The position numbers and the translations under genes were made by a program. 64,000 nt of DNA from Sthenelais limicola (lineage: Eukaryota; Annelida; Polychaeta; Phyllodocida; Sigalionidae). Below are positions 1-10,687 of this stretch, piece by piece; positions within the stretch are counted from its first letter, which is position 1; each line of letters begins with the position of its first letter. The stretch covers positions 8,027,685 through 8,091,684 of the forward strand of contig OW804097.1 of the NCBI GenBank assembly GCA_942159475.1, written 5' to 3'. The notes beneath the pieces were generated by a model, which was not told where the DNA came from, ran no database searches, and saw only the letters and a list, made by a program, of their open reading frames with translations.

Positions 1-683
1 CGATAAATATTGCAGTTGTTGTGTGTTTGCTGTTTATGGCAGTGGCTATGTCATCTATTAGGTTAGCTAGTGCTTGGTGGGTTGAGTGGTTTTGCCTGAA
101 TCCATATTGGTTTTCATTGAGAAGGTTGTGTTCTTCAAGGTACTCTGAGGTCTGGTCATGGACTATTGATTCAAGGATTTTTCCTGGTATGGGGAGAAGG
201 GCGATTGGTCTCATTTCATTAGGGGTGCTAGCATTATTTGTTTTCGGGATTGGGACCACCGTAGCAGTCTTCCATGCTGTAGGGAAGTTACCCTCAGCAA
301 TGGATAGGTTATAGAGTGTGGTGAATTCAGTGAGAAGGTGTGTCATGGCATCTCTAAGGACACGGCTGCTTAGGTGTGGGATACCCGATGGCTTGGAAAT
401 GTTTATGTTCCTAATTTTTGACAGTACTACTTCTTCTGTTGCTGGTAATATTGAGAAAGGCTCATTATTATTTGTGGTTGTTGTTGGTTTGTATGGGATT
501 TTTGTTGAGGGGCATTTAATCTTTTGTGCTAGCAAGGGGCCTATGTTTGCAAAGTAAGCATTTATGGTGTCTGCAACATGCTCCCTTGGCACAGGGGTTC
601 CTTCCTCATTTATAAGTGAGAGAGTGTCATGTGGTGAGTAAAACTCATTTTGGGAACTCATGCCTAATAGGTTGCCTAAACTT
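1..683 (-). mobile_element. LINE reverse-transcriptase fragment, cut by the window edge
   Basis: The minus strand reads continuously as the N-terminal part of a non-LTR retrotransposon reverse transcriptase. Going 5'->3' on the minus strand one sees the pre-RT linker (ANIGPLLAQKIKCP), a fingers-region segment (KPSGIPHLSSRVLRDAM), then TAWKTATVVPIPK, RPIALLPIPGKILESIV and NENQYGF. These match the order of RT blocks 0-2a in APE-type LINEs. The catalytic FADD/YADD block would lie beyond position 1. No stop is seen in this frame. The 5' side ends near 683, after which no LINE protein can be read. The family differs in sequence from the LINEs elsewhere in the window. The clade (Jockey/CR1-like) is inferred only. 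Confidence 0.85.
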
Positions 684-689
684 TCCTGA

Positions 690-2190
690 ATGAATGGAGG
701 GAAAATCATTCACCTAGGTGCAGGCCTGTTCCTAGGAATATTGACAGACCAGGCCCTTGAACCAACCCTTATAATCTTTGGTATTTGCCTGCAGGTTTTT
801 ATAGGTTGTTTCCCAGCATGCTTAGACTGCAAAAACTTAGACTTAACTGTTTCCAATCCTGGAGCAGAATTGTTAAAACAATAAACACAATGTGGGCCAA
901 GGAAAAAGTGATGTGATTAGAGCATACAGAGGAAGTGTCAAAGATGAGAACAGATTTGTTGGACAATTTCTACCCATTTCTATTGAACCACTCTACCCAG
1001 ACAGACTTGTGAACATTGCTTAAGGAATTTCTATCAGTTCTACAAAGTTGACTGTGCCTTAGATATTGGGAAGAAGTGTAAATGTCCTTGGAGTTTACCC
1101 TGTTCCACACATCAAATTCAATGAGACATTAACAGAAGCAGCATAATTCATTTCAATTAACCTGGGCTGAGGGTTTTCATATGGCAATGTTGCTGTTTAC
1201 AAACCCCTGTCCTGTAAACTTGCTTCATATATTTTGTCAATATTTGAAAGCAATGGCCTCATGTTTGAGGTAAAATTAATGATAGATTTCATTACTGATT
1301 AATTTGAACAACCAAATGAAATGCAGGAATACATCATTTTATACAATATTTATTCAGTAGTTTTGAGTGTGTGATGGTCAGTAAATGGGTAATGCAGGAC
1401 ATCACCAGGCAACCTGTCATTCAACATTACATGCAGACTTCTTGACTCTTAAATGGATATAAATTTCTGTTTTCCTGATGCTGGCTGTAGAGAACCTGGT
1501 CTACCAAAGAGCTTAACCATGACTGGTGTACCTTCAAGCCCTACCTTGCCTTGTTAGTTTAAATATGCTGGGGAAGAAGCAAATATTCTGGCAGGGGCAT
1601 TGGTCTTATTCCCTAATCTGGATTTTGAAATGAGAAGAACAAAGATATTAGAAAGATGGATCAAGGTGGAGATGAGAAAACTATTAAGCAACAGCAGAGC
1701 AGACAGAGGACTGAACTTCTAACCAATAGCATAACCTGTTGTGATGTCCACAAGTCCAGCTGGATAGAGATTCTAGCCCATTGGATAGCTTGTCACAATA
1801 ATAATCTTTGATGATGCATCCTCCTTATGTTCAATCAACAATATGATGCCACTTTTCCCTTGACACTCATTATGACAAAGGTTTTGAAAACTCTGCTCAA
1901 GGTGTGAGTAAGTTTTGAAAGTCTGAGGGTGATGGGTGATACCTGATTAGTCTTTACCAAACCTCAGTTGACTCAACTGCCATCAAACATGCCCATGCAC
2001 ATTATACTTTCCATTCATTCAGAAGTTGAGGATGCTTTCCATTGTATGCATGTAATAGAAAGCATAATGAGGTTAGTGTTGATACTATGATAACCCTATT
2101 ACAAATACCATACAGAATTCAATGATATCAGTTATGGTATGATAAAAGAAGAAATTCATTTATAGTCTGGTCATAGAAAAGTACCGCTGC
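690..2190. other. No gene recognised; AT-rich non-coding stretch
   Basis: Both strands were scanned for long open frames and splice-flanked coding stretches, and none was convincing. There is a short open frame (690-884, +), but it has no recognisable motif and begins directly at the border of the LINE fragment. Confidence 0.5.
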
Positions 2191-2920
2191 AAAATAATAA
2201 ATTCTTCTACACAATAATGAAATCTTCATTGACAAATATTTGGCCAATGATTCAATTATGCAAATGTAATGTATTGTAGACATATGACATTTAGAATGTA
2301 TTCTTAACCCTGTTAGAAGCCGGGATCTATATAATACATGTGCCTGTTTTTAGATTTGACATGTAATTTGAGTTCTGTTCAAATTGAATTATTTTACACA
2401 AAAAAGCAATTTTCATTGGGAATTATTGGGGCAATGATTTATTTAATGACTGTATTGCATTTGTAGGCTAACAAAACATATGTTTAGACACCTAGAATGT
2501 ATTCCTAGCCCCATTAGAAACAGAGATATGCCTAGATTTGCTGGGTTAGTATGGGCCAAATTGAATTATTTTACACTATAATGCAATTTTCATTGGAAAC
2601 CGTTGTGCCAATGATTCATTTAATGACTGTATTGCATTTGTAGGCTAACAAAACATATATTTAGACACCTAGAATGTATTCCTAGCCCCATTGGAAGCAG
2701 AGATAAGGCTGTTTACAGATTTGCTGGATCGGTTGAGGCCAAATTAAGTTATTTTACGCTATAATGCAATTTTTATTGGAAATTGTTGGGTCAATGATTT
2801 TTTTAATGACTGTATCACATTTGTAGGCTAATGAAACATGCATTTAGACACCTAGAATGTGTTCCTAGCCCCATTAGAAGCAGAGATATGCCAGTTTACA
2901 GATTTGACATGTTCGATGGC
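2191..2920. repeat. ~180-bp satellite-like tandem repeat, about four copies
   Basis: Four diverged units start near 2191, 2381, 2558 and 2741. Shared landmarks recur in order: AAATTGAATTATTTTAC, GCAATTTTCATTGG, CATTTGTAGGCTAA, TTAGACACCTAGAATG and CCTAGCCCCATTAGAAG. Spacing is about 190, 177 and 183 bp. The first unit is the most degenerate and the last three are close to each other. No open frame runs through the units. Confidence 0.85.
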
Positions 2921-3810
2921 AGCCATCTTGAATATCTCGAATTGCTCAAGGTCAGGAAGTTCACATCACACAGGAATGTGATATAGGGACCCCATAGATG
3001 ATAAATCAAGAGAGAGAAAAACTTTATCCGGGATTTCCGGGTTAAGCTCTCCCACTGCCGGACTATATAATTATATATAGTTTGGTAGTAAAATAGTTTT
3101 GCAAAAATAAAAAAAAAAGTAGAGTTTGCTATGATATTAGAGGCTAAGTACACAGTAAAAAATAAAAACAAAATAAAGATACAAAAATGTGGATATAAGC
3201 CTAACTTGATTGTATAATATTGATCGCACTGAGAAATATCTTTCCTCTGAAATTCCAGATTAGGAACATGGCAGAGGCTTGGTGAGTATATGGCTTTCAT
3301 TTTCTAACTGTCAATATTTTTCATTTTCTTTTTAATTTAGTATTTTTATACAGCACATCTTCTGTAGGCCTGATAACGACAGTTGAGTTATCGACAGACA
3401 AGTACATTGTACAGTGCAGTTCTAATAATCAATTGAGGACATTAACATTGAGATATGGGCTTACAGATGATAATTCAATACAGAATAACCATGGTCTTCC
3501 GCCCACCACTGTGTCTATCTAGACCTAACTCTACTGAACAAAGTGGATATAAAATATGGATATTGAATTATTATGTAACATTGCGTAATGATTATTAAAT
3601 ACCAGTTATGAATCATGTGTATTATTTATTCATGTTAATCATAAATAGGTTTCGTTAACACAAGTTCTTAAGGTGTTAAAACCAAGCTATATTTAGACAT
3701 GTAGGACCCAGCAGGGGATCCTCATTTGCATGTTCTATTTGTATCATTCATTCATTAATATTTATACACCACAGGGGCCCGGACATAAGAGAATTTGTAC
3801 ATAAGAAAAT
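2921..3810. other. No gene recognised
   Basis: A minus-strand open frame (2896-3300) is dominated by AT-rich codons and overlaps the end of the satellite. It has no recognisable domain and is probably not a gene. Poly-A and AT-rich tracts occur near 3107-3118. Confidence 0.4.
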
Positions 3811-4493
3811 TTGTACATAAGAAAATTATTTTAAATCATGAAATCTACTTATCATATGTATCATCACCATTTCTGAGAAAAAGTACTTTTAAAAATACTC
3901 ACAGTATTGTATAACAGACAACGGAAATCATTTAGCGCTACAATAAGGATATCCCATGCTCAAAGGCATCTCCTTAATAGACCCCCATTTAAGGACACGC
4001 AACATGGCTTAAGGACACAATATTGGCTGGTGCAACAGTAAGGTGTTAAGGATATTTTAAGGACACAATTTTTACTTAACGATACCTCATGCAATGGGCC
4101 CCTGGGGCCCGTTGCACCACTTTTAAGTAATATCGTAGCGTTAACATTATATTAAGGATACAATAAGTATATGTTAACAATACAATTGTTCTAGTGTTGC
4201 ATGAGACCTGTCGTATCCGTAACCAGAGGCGGGCATAGTGGTAAAAGTGGTGCGTTGCAACTGGTAGCAACATACCCATACATTGTATCATATTGTTACA
4301 TTTTTGTACATAAGAAAATTATTTTAAATCATGAAATCTACTTATCATATGTATCCTCACCATTTCTGAGAAAAAATACGTTTGACCCCCATTTAAGGAC
4401 ACGAAACATGATTTAGGGACACGATATTGGAGTAAGGTGTTAAGGATATTTTAAGGACACAATTTTTTCTTAACGATACCTCATGCAACGGGT
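3811..4493. repeat. Duplicated segment of an inverted-repeat element
   Basis: A segment beginning GTACATAAGAAAATTATT at about 3811 recurs at about 4306. A second shared block beginning CCCCCATTTAAGGACACG is at about 3984 and again at about 4386. Both copies run into TTAACGATACCTCATGCAA. The two copies differ by small indels, so the unit was duplicated or inserted twice. A short related stretch (GAAATATACTTATCAT) also occurs inside the transposon at 33889-34425. Confidence 0.75.
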
Positions 4494-4532
4494 CAATATG
4501 ACCCGTTGCATGAGGTATCGTTAAGAAAAAAT
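4462..4532. repeat. Perfect 34-bp palindrome arms with a 3-nt centre
   Basis: Arm 4462-4495 is exactly complementary to arm 4499-4532, separated by ATA. The arms contain CTTAACGATACCTCATGCAA and its reverse complement. A less perfect inverted pair of the same kind (GGGCCC...GGGCCCGTTGCA) lies at about 4097-4117. This looks like two abutting ends of the same inverted-repeat element. Confidence 0.85.
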
Positions 4533-5540
4533 ACATCCATCCATACCTCACCTAACCATCTTACAGCATTCACCATAGATGTAGGCCTACGGACCTTTAC
4601 AGCCTAAAGTACTGCACATTCTGGGAAATATTTTCCGATACCACAACTTTATCCTATCTGACCATGAATTCATAGCATGAAATATTTGGCCGCTTCTACT
4701 TCTTTATTTCCACAAGTTCTACATTTTACATCATGTTATTCACAGCTTGAGTGTCTTACTTACTATGTACAACTAATTCTTATTATTTGTGCCTTAATCT
4801 TTAAGTGTTTTGAATTTTCAAAAATTACAACTCTAAAAAGTCTTAAAATCAGTTTTAAATATTCTGTATGGGTAGTACAGACTCTAAATTGTAAGAATTA
4901 ACACTCTCCTAGTTAAAAAAAACCTTTGCATGGCACTTTCAGTGATTTGTATGGAAAACCCTTCCAATGTGAAGCAACCGTAAAATGGGAGATAGACCCC
5001 TAAACCCGAACAACCCAATTATAAATGAGTGTTTGGTACATCAAGTCTCTCCAAAGTATAATAAAACAACAGGCATAGGAATCACAATATACAAATATGA
5101 ACTTTCATAAGAACAGCGCCACCTTCATAAAATATTACACATCCCCTAATCCCAGCTAGCCCCGGCCGCAGGGCGGCTGTGCCAACTGGAACCTTGGAAA
5201 ACACTGAAGCGCTCCCAGGCAGTACTGTGGCAGCCGGCAGGCGAGCCCGATTTACCACAATACCTATTTTTATGCGGGTTGATATGCTTTAAAGTGGCTA
5301 AGATAGTTAAAAACACAGATTTGGGAGTAGTCCAGTGAGTAGCGGCTGCGAGTTGCGTCTTGGGGTGACGATTATGATTTTTGTTCAACATTATTATGGA
5401 TATTTTGTTTTTCAAATGACCAGAAATCCCCCAATCTGACCCATTGCAAAAGCCACCCGCCGTCCCGTCCCCCCGGCCGTCCCGTCCCGGCCGTGTAGGC
5501 TGACTGTACAGCTCTACACGGCCCAACAAGTAGAGGATGA
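4533..5540. other. No gene recognised; GC-rich patch near 5150-5500
   Basis: A minus-strand open frame of 138 codons (5146-5562) crosses the GC-rich patch. It carries no domain I recognise and no tell-tale splice sites, so I do not call it a gene. Confidence 0.35.
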
Positions 5541-5549
5541 AAAAATAAA

Positions 5550-5640
5550 AATTTGGGCTCACGACCAGCCTTGAACTCCCAACCCTTAGGTCTGGAGTCC
5601 AGCGCCTTGGCTCGTAGCTATCAGCGGTAGTCAGGAGTGC
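5550..5640 (-). repeat. tRNA-like (SINE-type) remnant
   Basis: On the minus strand there is a D-arm/anticodon-like segment, GCCAAGGCGCTGGACTCCAG. It is followed by a B-box-like GGGAGTTCAAGGC and then TCGTGAGCCC. The order and spacing resemble a tRNA-Leu/Ser-type molecule with an internal pol III promoter. The acceptor stem cannot be paired convincingly, so a functional tRNA gene is unlikely. A tRNA-derived SINE remnant is the better reading. Confidence 0.4.
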
Positions 5641-6870
5641 AGTCCTTCATTCCAGGAGTCATACGCCTAGGGTGACTCATGCCGAGTGAGTTTTAAATAG
5701 AAAATGTACTACAGGTAATAGAATTCGTAAGTTAGCTAAGATTTTTCTTCATAATCGTGTCGAGGGGATCAATATCTACGGGAATCAGTCACTGGTTTGG
5801 GGCCTGCAAGTTGTTTTCTATGCAAACAGGTCGATATTGCCTGGGTCCCGTACCATGTTCCTTGTCAAACCTGACTGGCCTGATGTCACTCATGAAAGGT
5901 TAAAAAGTAGGCCACGGCCTAGGCCGCGGAATTGTGACGCTTCGTCAAGAATCGCCTTGAAAATGTACCCAACAAATAAATCAAACCTTCTTAGTCCTAT
6001 CACGATCTTATTTTTCTTTTAGCATTCCCATTTGCTGTGAAAATACAATCCTTTTGTATCTTGCCATGCTCGTATCTGCACCGCCCCCATGACGGTTTTA
6101 ATTCATGGAACTGGGTCACAATGTGGTTGAGGAGAACTGTCAATCTAGCTCAAATCAGAAAATGGCCAGTGTCATACCTACTTTTTTGTTCTGAATTAGC
6201 TCTCTCCCTTGCTGATTCACTTTTACATTGAATGTATAATTTGGACTTTCTTCCTAACTTTGAAAAACGCATTACAAAACCTTGTCACTTTCCCAGTCAG
6301 TTTCTGTAAGCACTGGCCAAACTGGGTCAGTTCACCGCTGACTGGAGGAACCTCTCCTGTGACCTACTGCGCATGACAACCTAACAATTTTAAAAAAGTA
6401 CAAACTATTTGAAATTATAAACTTTTCTTACGACCAACTTTTTTCCACCAACTTTTTTTATGACCAACTTTTTTTACAACTTTTTTTTTATACTTATATA
6501 AATCTCTCGATCTCATGAATACTCATATTTGGCACTCAAAATAATTGGGAATTTTTAAAGGTCTTGAAGACTGAAAGTATGTGATTACTCCAGGGGACAA
6601 TTAAACATGCATCATGCACCGCAAACGTATGCACTTGGTATTAGTTCTTGTTACTAAACTGATACTGATAGAGTGGTATCACTGCAGCTGGTATGGTCGA
6701 CCCGATTGGGTCAGTAGACCATTAACAGGCATGTTAATATAAAAACTGATGTTCTTTTTTTTTTCTTTTTTTTTTTTTAGGGATACAAACTTAATTTTAA
6801 ATCAACAAAAATTAAGACCATTTTATTCCTTGAGTCCAAGCTGGACCAGAAACCATCTTTTAAGTAGGGA
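5641..6870. other. No gene recognised
   Basis: The stretch contains pyrimidine-rich and poly-T tracts (for example 6749-6778) and low-complexity repeats of GACCAACTTTTTT near 6430-6480. No coding exon could be supported. Confidence 0.4.
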
Positions 6871-6879
6871 TCATCATCC

Positions 6880-7260
6880 TTCTTCCCACCCAAATAGTAG
6901 GGGCCCTCCCAGGACCCACACATTTTGCCTGATGAGCTTTAACAAGCGAAACCATGTTGTGCCAAACATTATATTATATAATGGAGGGAGTTTTTGAGTT
7001 TAAACATACATTTCCACACATAAAGGGTGGAAAAATATAATTTGATTCAATAATACTCATCTTTAGATGCATCACAGAAATGATGCACCTATCGATCCCC
7101 AGGTATCATCACCTGGACACATGAGCACCCCTTGTGATGTCATAATGTCAACATCACCAAGGGAATAGTGAGGTATTGGTTACCCACGTCTGAGGACCTT
7201 CCAAATCCTCAGTAGCATGGTAGCATTGGATCGGACAGGTCGCACATCGCATCGTTTAAT
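6880..7260 (+). repeat. Dispersed repeat carrying a hammerhead-like core (copy 1)
   Basis: This stretch shares several blocks in the same order with 22190-22510: CCTGATGAGCT, GAAACCATGT, GTGCCAAAC, GAGCACCCC, CCAAGGG and GCATGGTAGC. Between the blocks the copies are diverged. The common element therefore spans at least 300 bp and includes the ribozyme-like motif annotated separately. Confidence 0.6.
6929..6967 (+). ncRNA. Hammerhead-ribozyme-like core, copy 1
   Basis: CTGATGA (6929-6935) is followed by a four-base stem II arm GCTT, the loop TAAC, the complementary arm AAGC and then GAAA (6948-6951). This is exactly the conserved CUGANGA-stem II-GAAA arrangement of hammerhead ribozymes. Downstream, C-CAT-GT allows a minimal two-base-pair stem III. 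Stem I cannot be paired cleanly, so activity is uncertain. Type I hammerheads with very small stem III are known from Penelope-like elements and small metazoan retroelements. Confidence 0.5.
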
Positions 7261-7302
7261 TATTAAAAACTGATGTTCTGTTGTCTTGTATTCTAATACC
7301 AG

Positions 7303-7440
7303 CAGTGTCAAACCATGGGAGGAGAAGCATGAGGATGGACAGAAGATGGTCAAAGGTGATAAGGCACTGCTCACCATGCTGATCAAAAGCATAGAAGTTC
7401 TCACGTCTGAGATGGTCTTGTCTGATGAGCGAAAATCGTG
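7303..7440 (+). CDS. Candidate coding exon, unrecognised protein
   Basis: The stretch has an acceptor-like ...TTGTATTCTAATACCAG at its left end and GTAATC at its right. Reading from 7304 it is open throughout and has normal protein composition: SVKPWEEKHEDGQKMVKGDK, then LLTMLIKSIEVLTSEMV and SDERKSW. I recognise no domain. It would enter with one base completing a codon and leave with two bases. It does not join in phase to the exon at 7839, so if they belong to one gene another exon lies between. It may also be part of a mobile element. It lies directly after the hammerhead-bearing repeat. Confidence 0.35.
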
Positions 7441-7838
7441 GTAATCCTTCCAGCAGTTTTAGAGGAGATGCGGAGAATTACACTTTTCTCGTACAGAATT
7501 AATATTATAGATTATATAATTCGAAGTAGAATCGGGTGAGAAAAAATAACCCCAGGTGAGTGAGAGTAAGTGAAGCCACGTCAGCAAATGATTCCAGTGA
7601 ATCTCCCAGGTATAAGTGTGGACTTTATGAAACCATCCAGACAAAATCCTCCAAAATCCTTTAGATGGATTGGAAAAAAGCAGAAGAAAAAGTGGAAAAT
7701 CTTGTGTATGTTAATTGAGAGTGGAGCTTTAATATTCCAAAATGGTTATTTATAAAGCTATCGATTAATAACAAAGGATAATACTAAGCATATTACTTTT
7801 ATATCTATCTATCTTTATGGGTCCAATTAATTTTTTAG

Positions 7839-8011
7839 GCATTGGATCCACAAGAACTCCAGGTGCATGATTTTGTGGGGCACCTGATGAGAGGGAAGGT
7901 GCACCAGGTGCATGGCTTCTTCTGGGTTCTGGTAAACACCAAGCAACACCAACTAGCAGAACGCCTGGGCTTCCCTGCTAGAAACTATGTTGATATGCCA
8001 CTTATGTTGAA
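7839..8011 (+). CDS. Coding exon of an unrecognised gene (first of two linked exons)
   Basis: A strong acceptor (TTTTTTAG) and a perfect donor (GTAAGT) bracket an open frame of 57 codons plus two bases. The protein has good composition: ALDPQELQVHDFVGHLMRG, VHQVHGFFWVLVNTKQHQ and AERLGFPARNYVDMPLML. It joins in phase to 8111-8180 across a 99-bp intron, the split codon becoming AA|T (Asn). I do not recognise the family. The splice signals and the phase match are what support it. Upstream exons that would supply a start codon were not found. Confidence 0.5.
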
Positions 8012-8110
8012 GTAAGTAATAAGTCTTATTACAACAATTCTGAGGTCATGTGTGGATTGTTTCAATGATAGAGTTTATATTATTATTATTATGTCACTGT
8101 CACCAACGAG

Positions 8111-8180
8111 TTTGGAACAGGAGAGTGAGGACTATGTCCGATGCTATACCCGAGCTTGTTTGACCCTGCTGGGAACCACA
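8111..8180 (+). CDS. Coding exon of an unrecognised gene (second of two linked exons)
   Basis: The acceptor is ACCAACGAG and the donor is GTAAGG. After splicing to 7839-8011 the frame reads on as LEQESEDYVRCYTRACLTLL then GTT and ends in phase 0. The acceptor lacks a strong pyrimidine tract, which lowers certainty. The next exon was not found before the TRIM-like gene, whose first visible exon needs a phase-2 partner. These exons are therefore probably a different gene or a gene relic. Confidence 0.4.
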
Positions 8181-9880
8181 GTAAGGGGTCTGGTGGAGAA
8201 AATCGGGGAAAGGACCATAAAAGGCCATAAAAGGCCATAAAACCCACATGTTCTGGCACATTTCAACTCATTAATTTATACAGAGAAATGGAAATATCAC
8301 CACATTTAACATTGTTCCGATCTGATTTGCAGAATTACCATGAGACCTATGGATGGAGAGATCATTAGCTACACATTGATATGTTTTATGTGCTCCAAAT
8401 CAAATCGGATCATATGATCAAATGGAAAAAACTGATTGAAAATTAGTCAACAAATGAATTACTTCATGATACTTGCTCAGTTTTATTTTATTTTCACAAA
8501 TCAGGTGTACAGGTCCAGAGCTATAGATGTTCTGAACCTGATTGTGAAGTTATAAATCAGATTTATGCAATATTTAAACAATAATGAAAGAAACTTCACT
8601 TGCACTTCCAAAACGGAAAATGAGAGGGGAGGCTGAAGTCCCTTTAAGAAGTTACAAACAACCTCGGATGAAAGGGATGACCGCCTGGGCCATCAGATTC
8701 CAAGATAAGATGGGGAAATTTGTTACATCTTTCTGCCGACTCATGAGTTCACACTCTTTTGAATTTATTCTCGTTGCTGTCACCAAACAACGTGGCTATT
8801 ATGATATTGGCATAACATTAATATTTAGTTTGAAACACTGTTAGAGCCCTCTAAGGGACTATAGGTCTAGATATCAAATAAGGCCCATGGACACTTTTAA
8901 AAATGTGATTTTCTACACTTTAATCCCGTTTTTTTTTTAAATATTTGGTTAATGGTACTTAAAATTTTAGGGCCATATAATAAGAACTTGTATAACAAAA
9001 AATAGAAAGATAGCATGGAATAATGACCCTAAAACCCTCAAAACCCTAAAACTGACCCTAAAACATTCAAAATTCTCATTAAAAAACACTTTCTGAGTAT
9101 GGAGTAAATCAGACCTATTGCTCAACTCCTCCTTCACTCTCTCACCTCTAGAAATGTATTGAATATAGATCTTAATCCTTATTTTCATCTTCATCATATG
9201 TCCATCCTATCTGTTAATTTAGTAACCTCCAGTATTGTAGTTTAGAAGTAATCCTAATCTTGACACAATATACTATTATACCACCAATTGAAATGAATGC
9301 AGAATGCCTATAAAAAACGCTTATTGTCAGCGGCGGTCATCTCTGCAAATCTTCTGATTATGTCGTAGGAAATAAAAACTTTAAAAAAAAAAAAAATGTT
9401 TCTCATTTTATGAAATTATTCTCAGACTTGTGCTATTATTAAATTATTCTCATACTTATACTTATACTTATAATTATATAATTGGACCCTCGCTCATACT
9501 GAGTGCCTGGGCACTCATACATTTTCTTGTTTGCTTGATTTTGTTCGATATTAGATTTTATTGCATTCACATAGGCCATACTGTTGTAAAATCCTGAAGT
9601 AACTTAGCCAAGTTAAGGGATTTATTTTGAGAAAGTCTCATTCAGACATGCATCTGCCACGCCCCATTCCGACTCAGAAGCCAACTACCTTTCTTCCCGC
9701 CACACACTCATGGGTGTCCTTCTCAGGTCCAAAGTACAAGCCGCGGTCCAATCACTGTTATCTTAGGTTTGATCACGTGGGAGGGAGGGGCAGGGGACTG
9801 ACCAACAGGTCAGCCAAGGGAGGGGGTACTGATTAAGAATGGGAGGGAGAGGGGAGGGAAGATAACTAACTGGCTGGGAC
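8181..9880. other. No gene recognised
   Basis: AT-rich sequence. A short run of CCCTAAAA-like units lies at 9026-9063. The far end (9640-9880) is more GC-rich and may be upstream DNA of the TRIM-like gene. Confidence 0.4.
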
Positions 9881-9891
9881 ATGGCGCAAAG
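9881..9891 (+). CDS. Tentative first coding exon of the TRIM-like gene
   Basis: ATGGCGCAAAG is followed by GTATTG. It would give Met-Ala-Gln plus two bases of the next codon. This is precisely the phase needed to join the exon at 10688, giving an N-terminus MAQRSSFIKCPSC with the RING cysteines close to the start, as usual in TRIM proteins. The donor is weak and the exon is tiny, so this is inference only. Confidence 0.25.
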
Positions 9892-10053
9892 GTATTGGTC
9901 AGGTGTGACACTGGTCGCTCTGGCCTCACATTCATTTTATTAGTCTATTGTTAACCTGCGGCTGATTGGATCTTTTATCCATCCAGGTAATTAATTGGTC
10001 CAGTCAGGATAAGCCAATCAGCCCAGGCCCTGTGTAATCGTTGTAATCTGCTA

Positions 10054-10070
10054 GCGTATAAAAATAAAGG
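10054..10070 (+). promoter_or_regulatory. Possible TATA box upstream of the TRIM-like gene
   Basis: GTATAAAAATAAAG is a good TATA-type match about 620 bp before the first visible coding exon. If used, transcription would start near 10085, and the tentative 9881 start exon could not be part of that transcript. There is no other promoter evidence. Confidence 0.25.
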
Positions 10071-10687
10071 AATTGATTACAACTGGTCTCTTTGGAGTAT
10101 GGTTCTAGGCTTGAAACGTACATCTCTGTTTGTTGTGTTGATTCATTTCTCGCTCAACATGCTGACCCTAAATATTTATCGGAGAATGACACACAATTCT
10201 TCACTGTATCTCAACTACTGGAAAATTGTGCTTTTCATTTTCAACGTATATTTTTATTCAATATCACTATATTATAGAAAGTTTTTTTCGTAATTTAACA
10301 AACAGTGGTTGGTTCCAGGCATCAGATGATTATCATATCCTTTCTTTGGTTAATATCCTAAAGTGTTTTGTGGGATCGGATCATTTTGGCTTTTATTTAA
10401 TGTTTTATTTCGGTAAAAACTCTGGAAAATGTATTTGACATCCATATTGGATAGGATTCAGTTTGACTGCAACAATCTGCTAGCTTAATATTTCAAATTA
10501 TTATTTTAATATTTTAATAATTCTAGACCTAGTCCAAGTGTTGTAATAATGTTTAATTTTTAACTTGTTTCTGAGCAGAGATTTTCTGTTAAAAATATTA
10601 CAAATTATTATAATTGTCACTTGATCCATACCTAAATTTGGCGATCCAACTTCTCTCTTTCATCAGAAGATTTGTACTTGTTTTCAG

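Noticed and set aside
5146..5562. 138-codon minus-strand open frame
   Set aside because: No motif, no splice context and GC-rich repeat-like composition; partly overlaps the approach to the tRNA-like remnant.
7422..7436. CTGATGAGCGAAAA resembling a hammerhead core
   Set aside because: There is no stem II between CTGATGA and GAAA, and the bases lie in a plausible coding exon (SDERKS).
9026..9063. CCCTAAAA-like run as a telomere repeat
   Set aside because: Only a few imperfect units; not a telomeric array.
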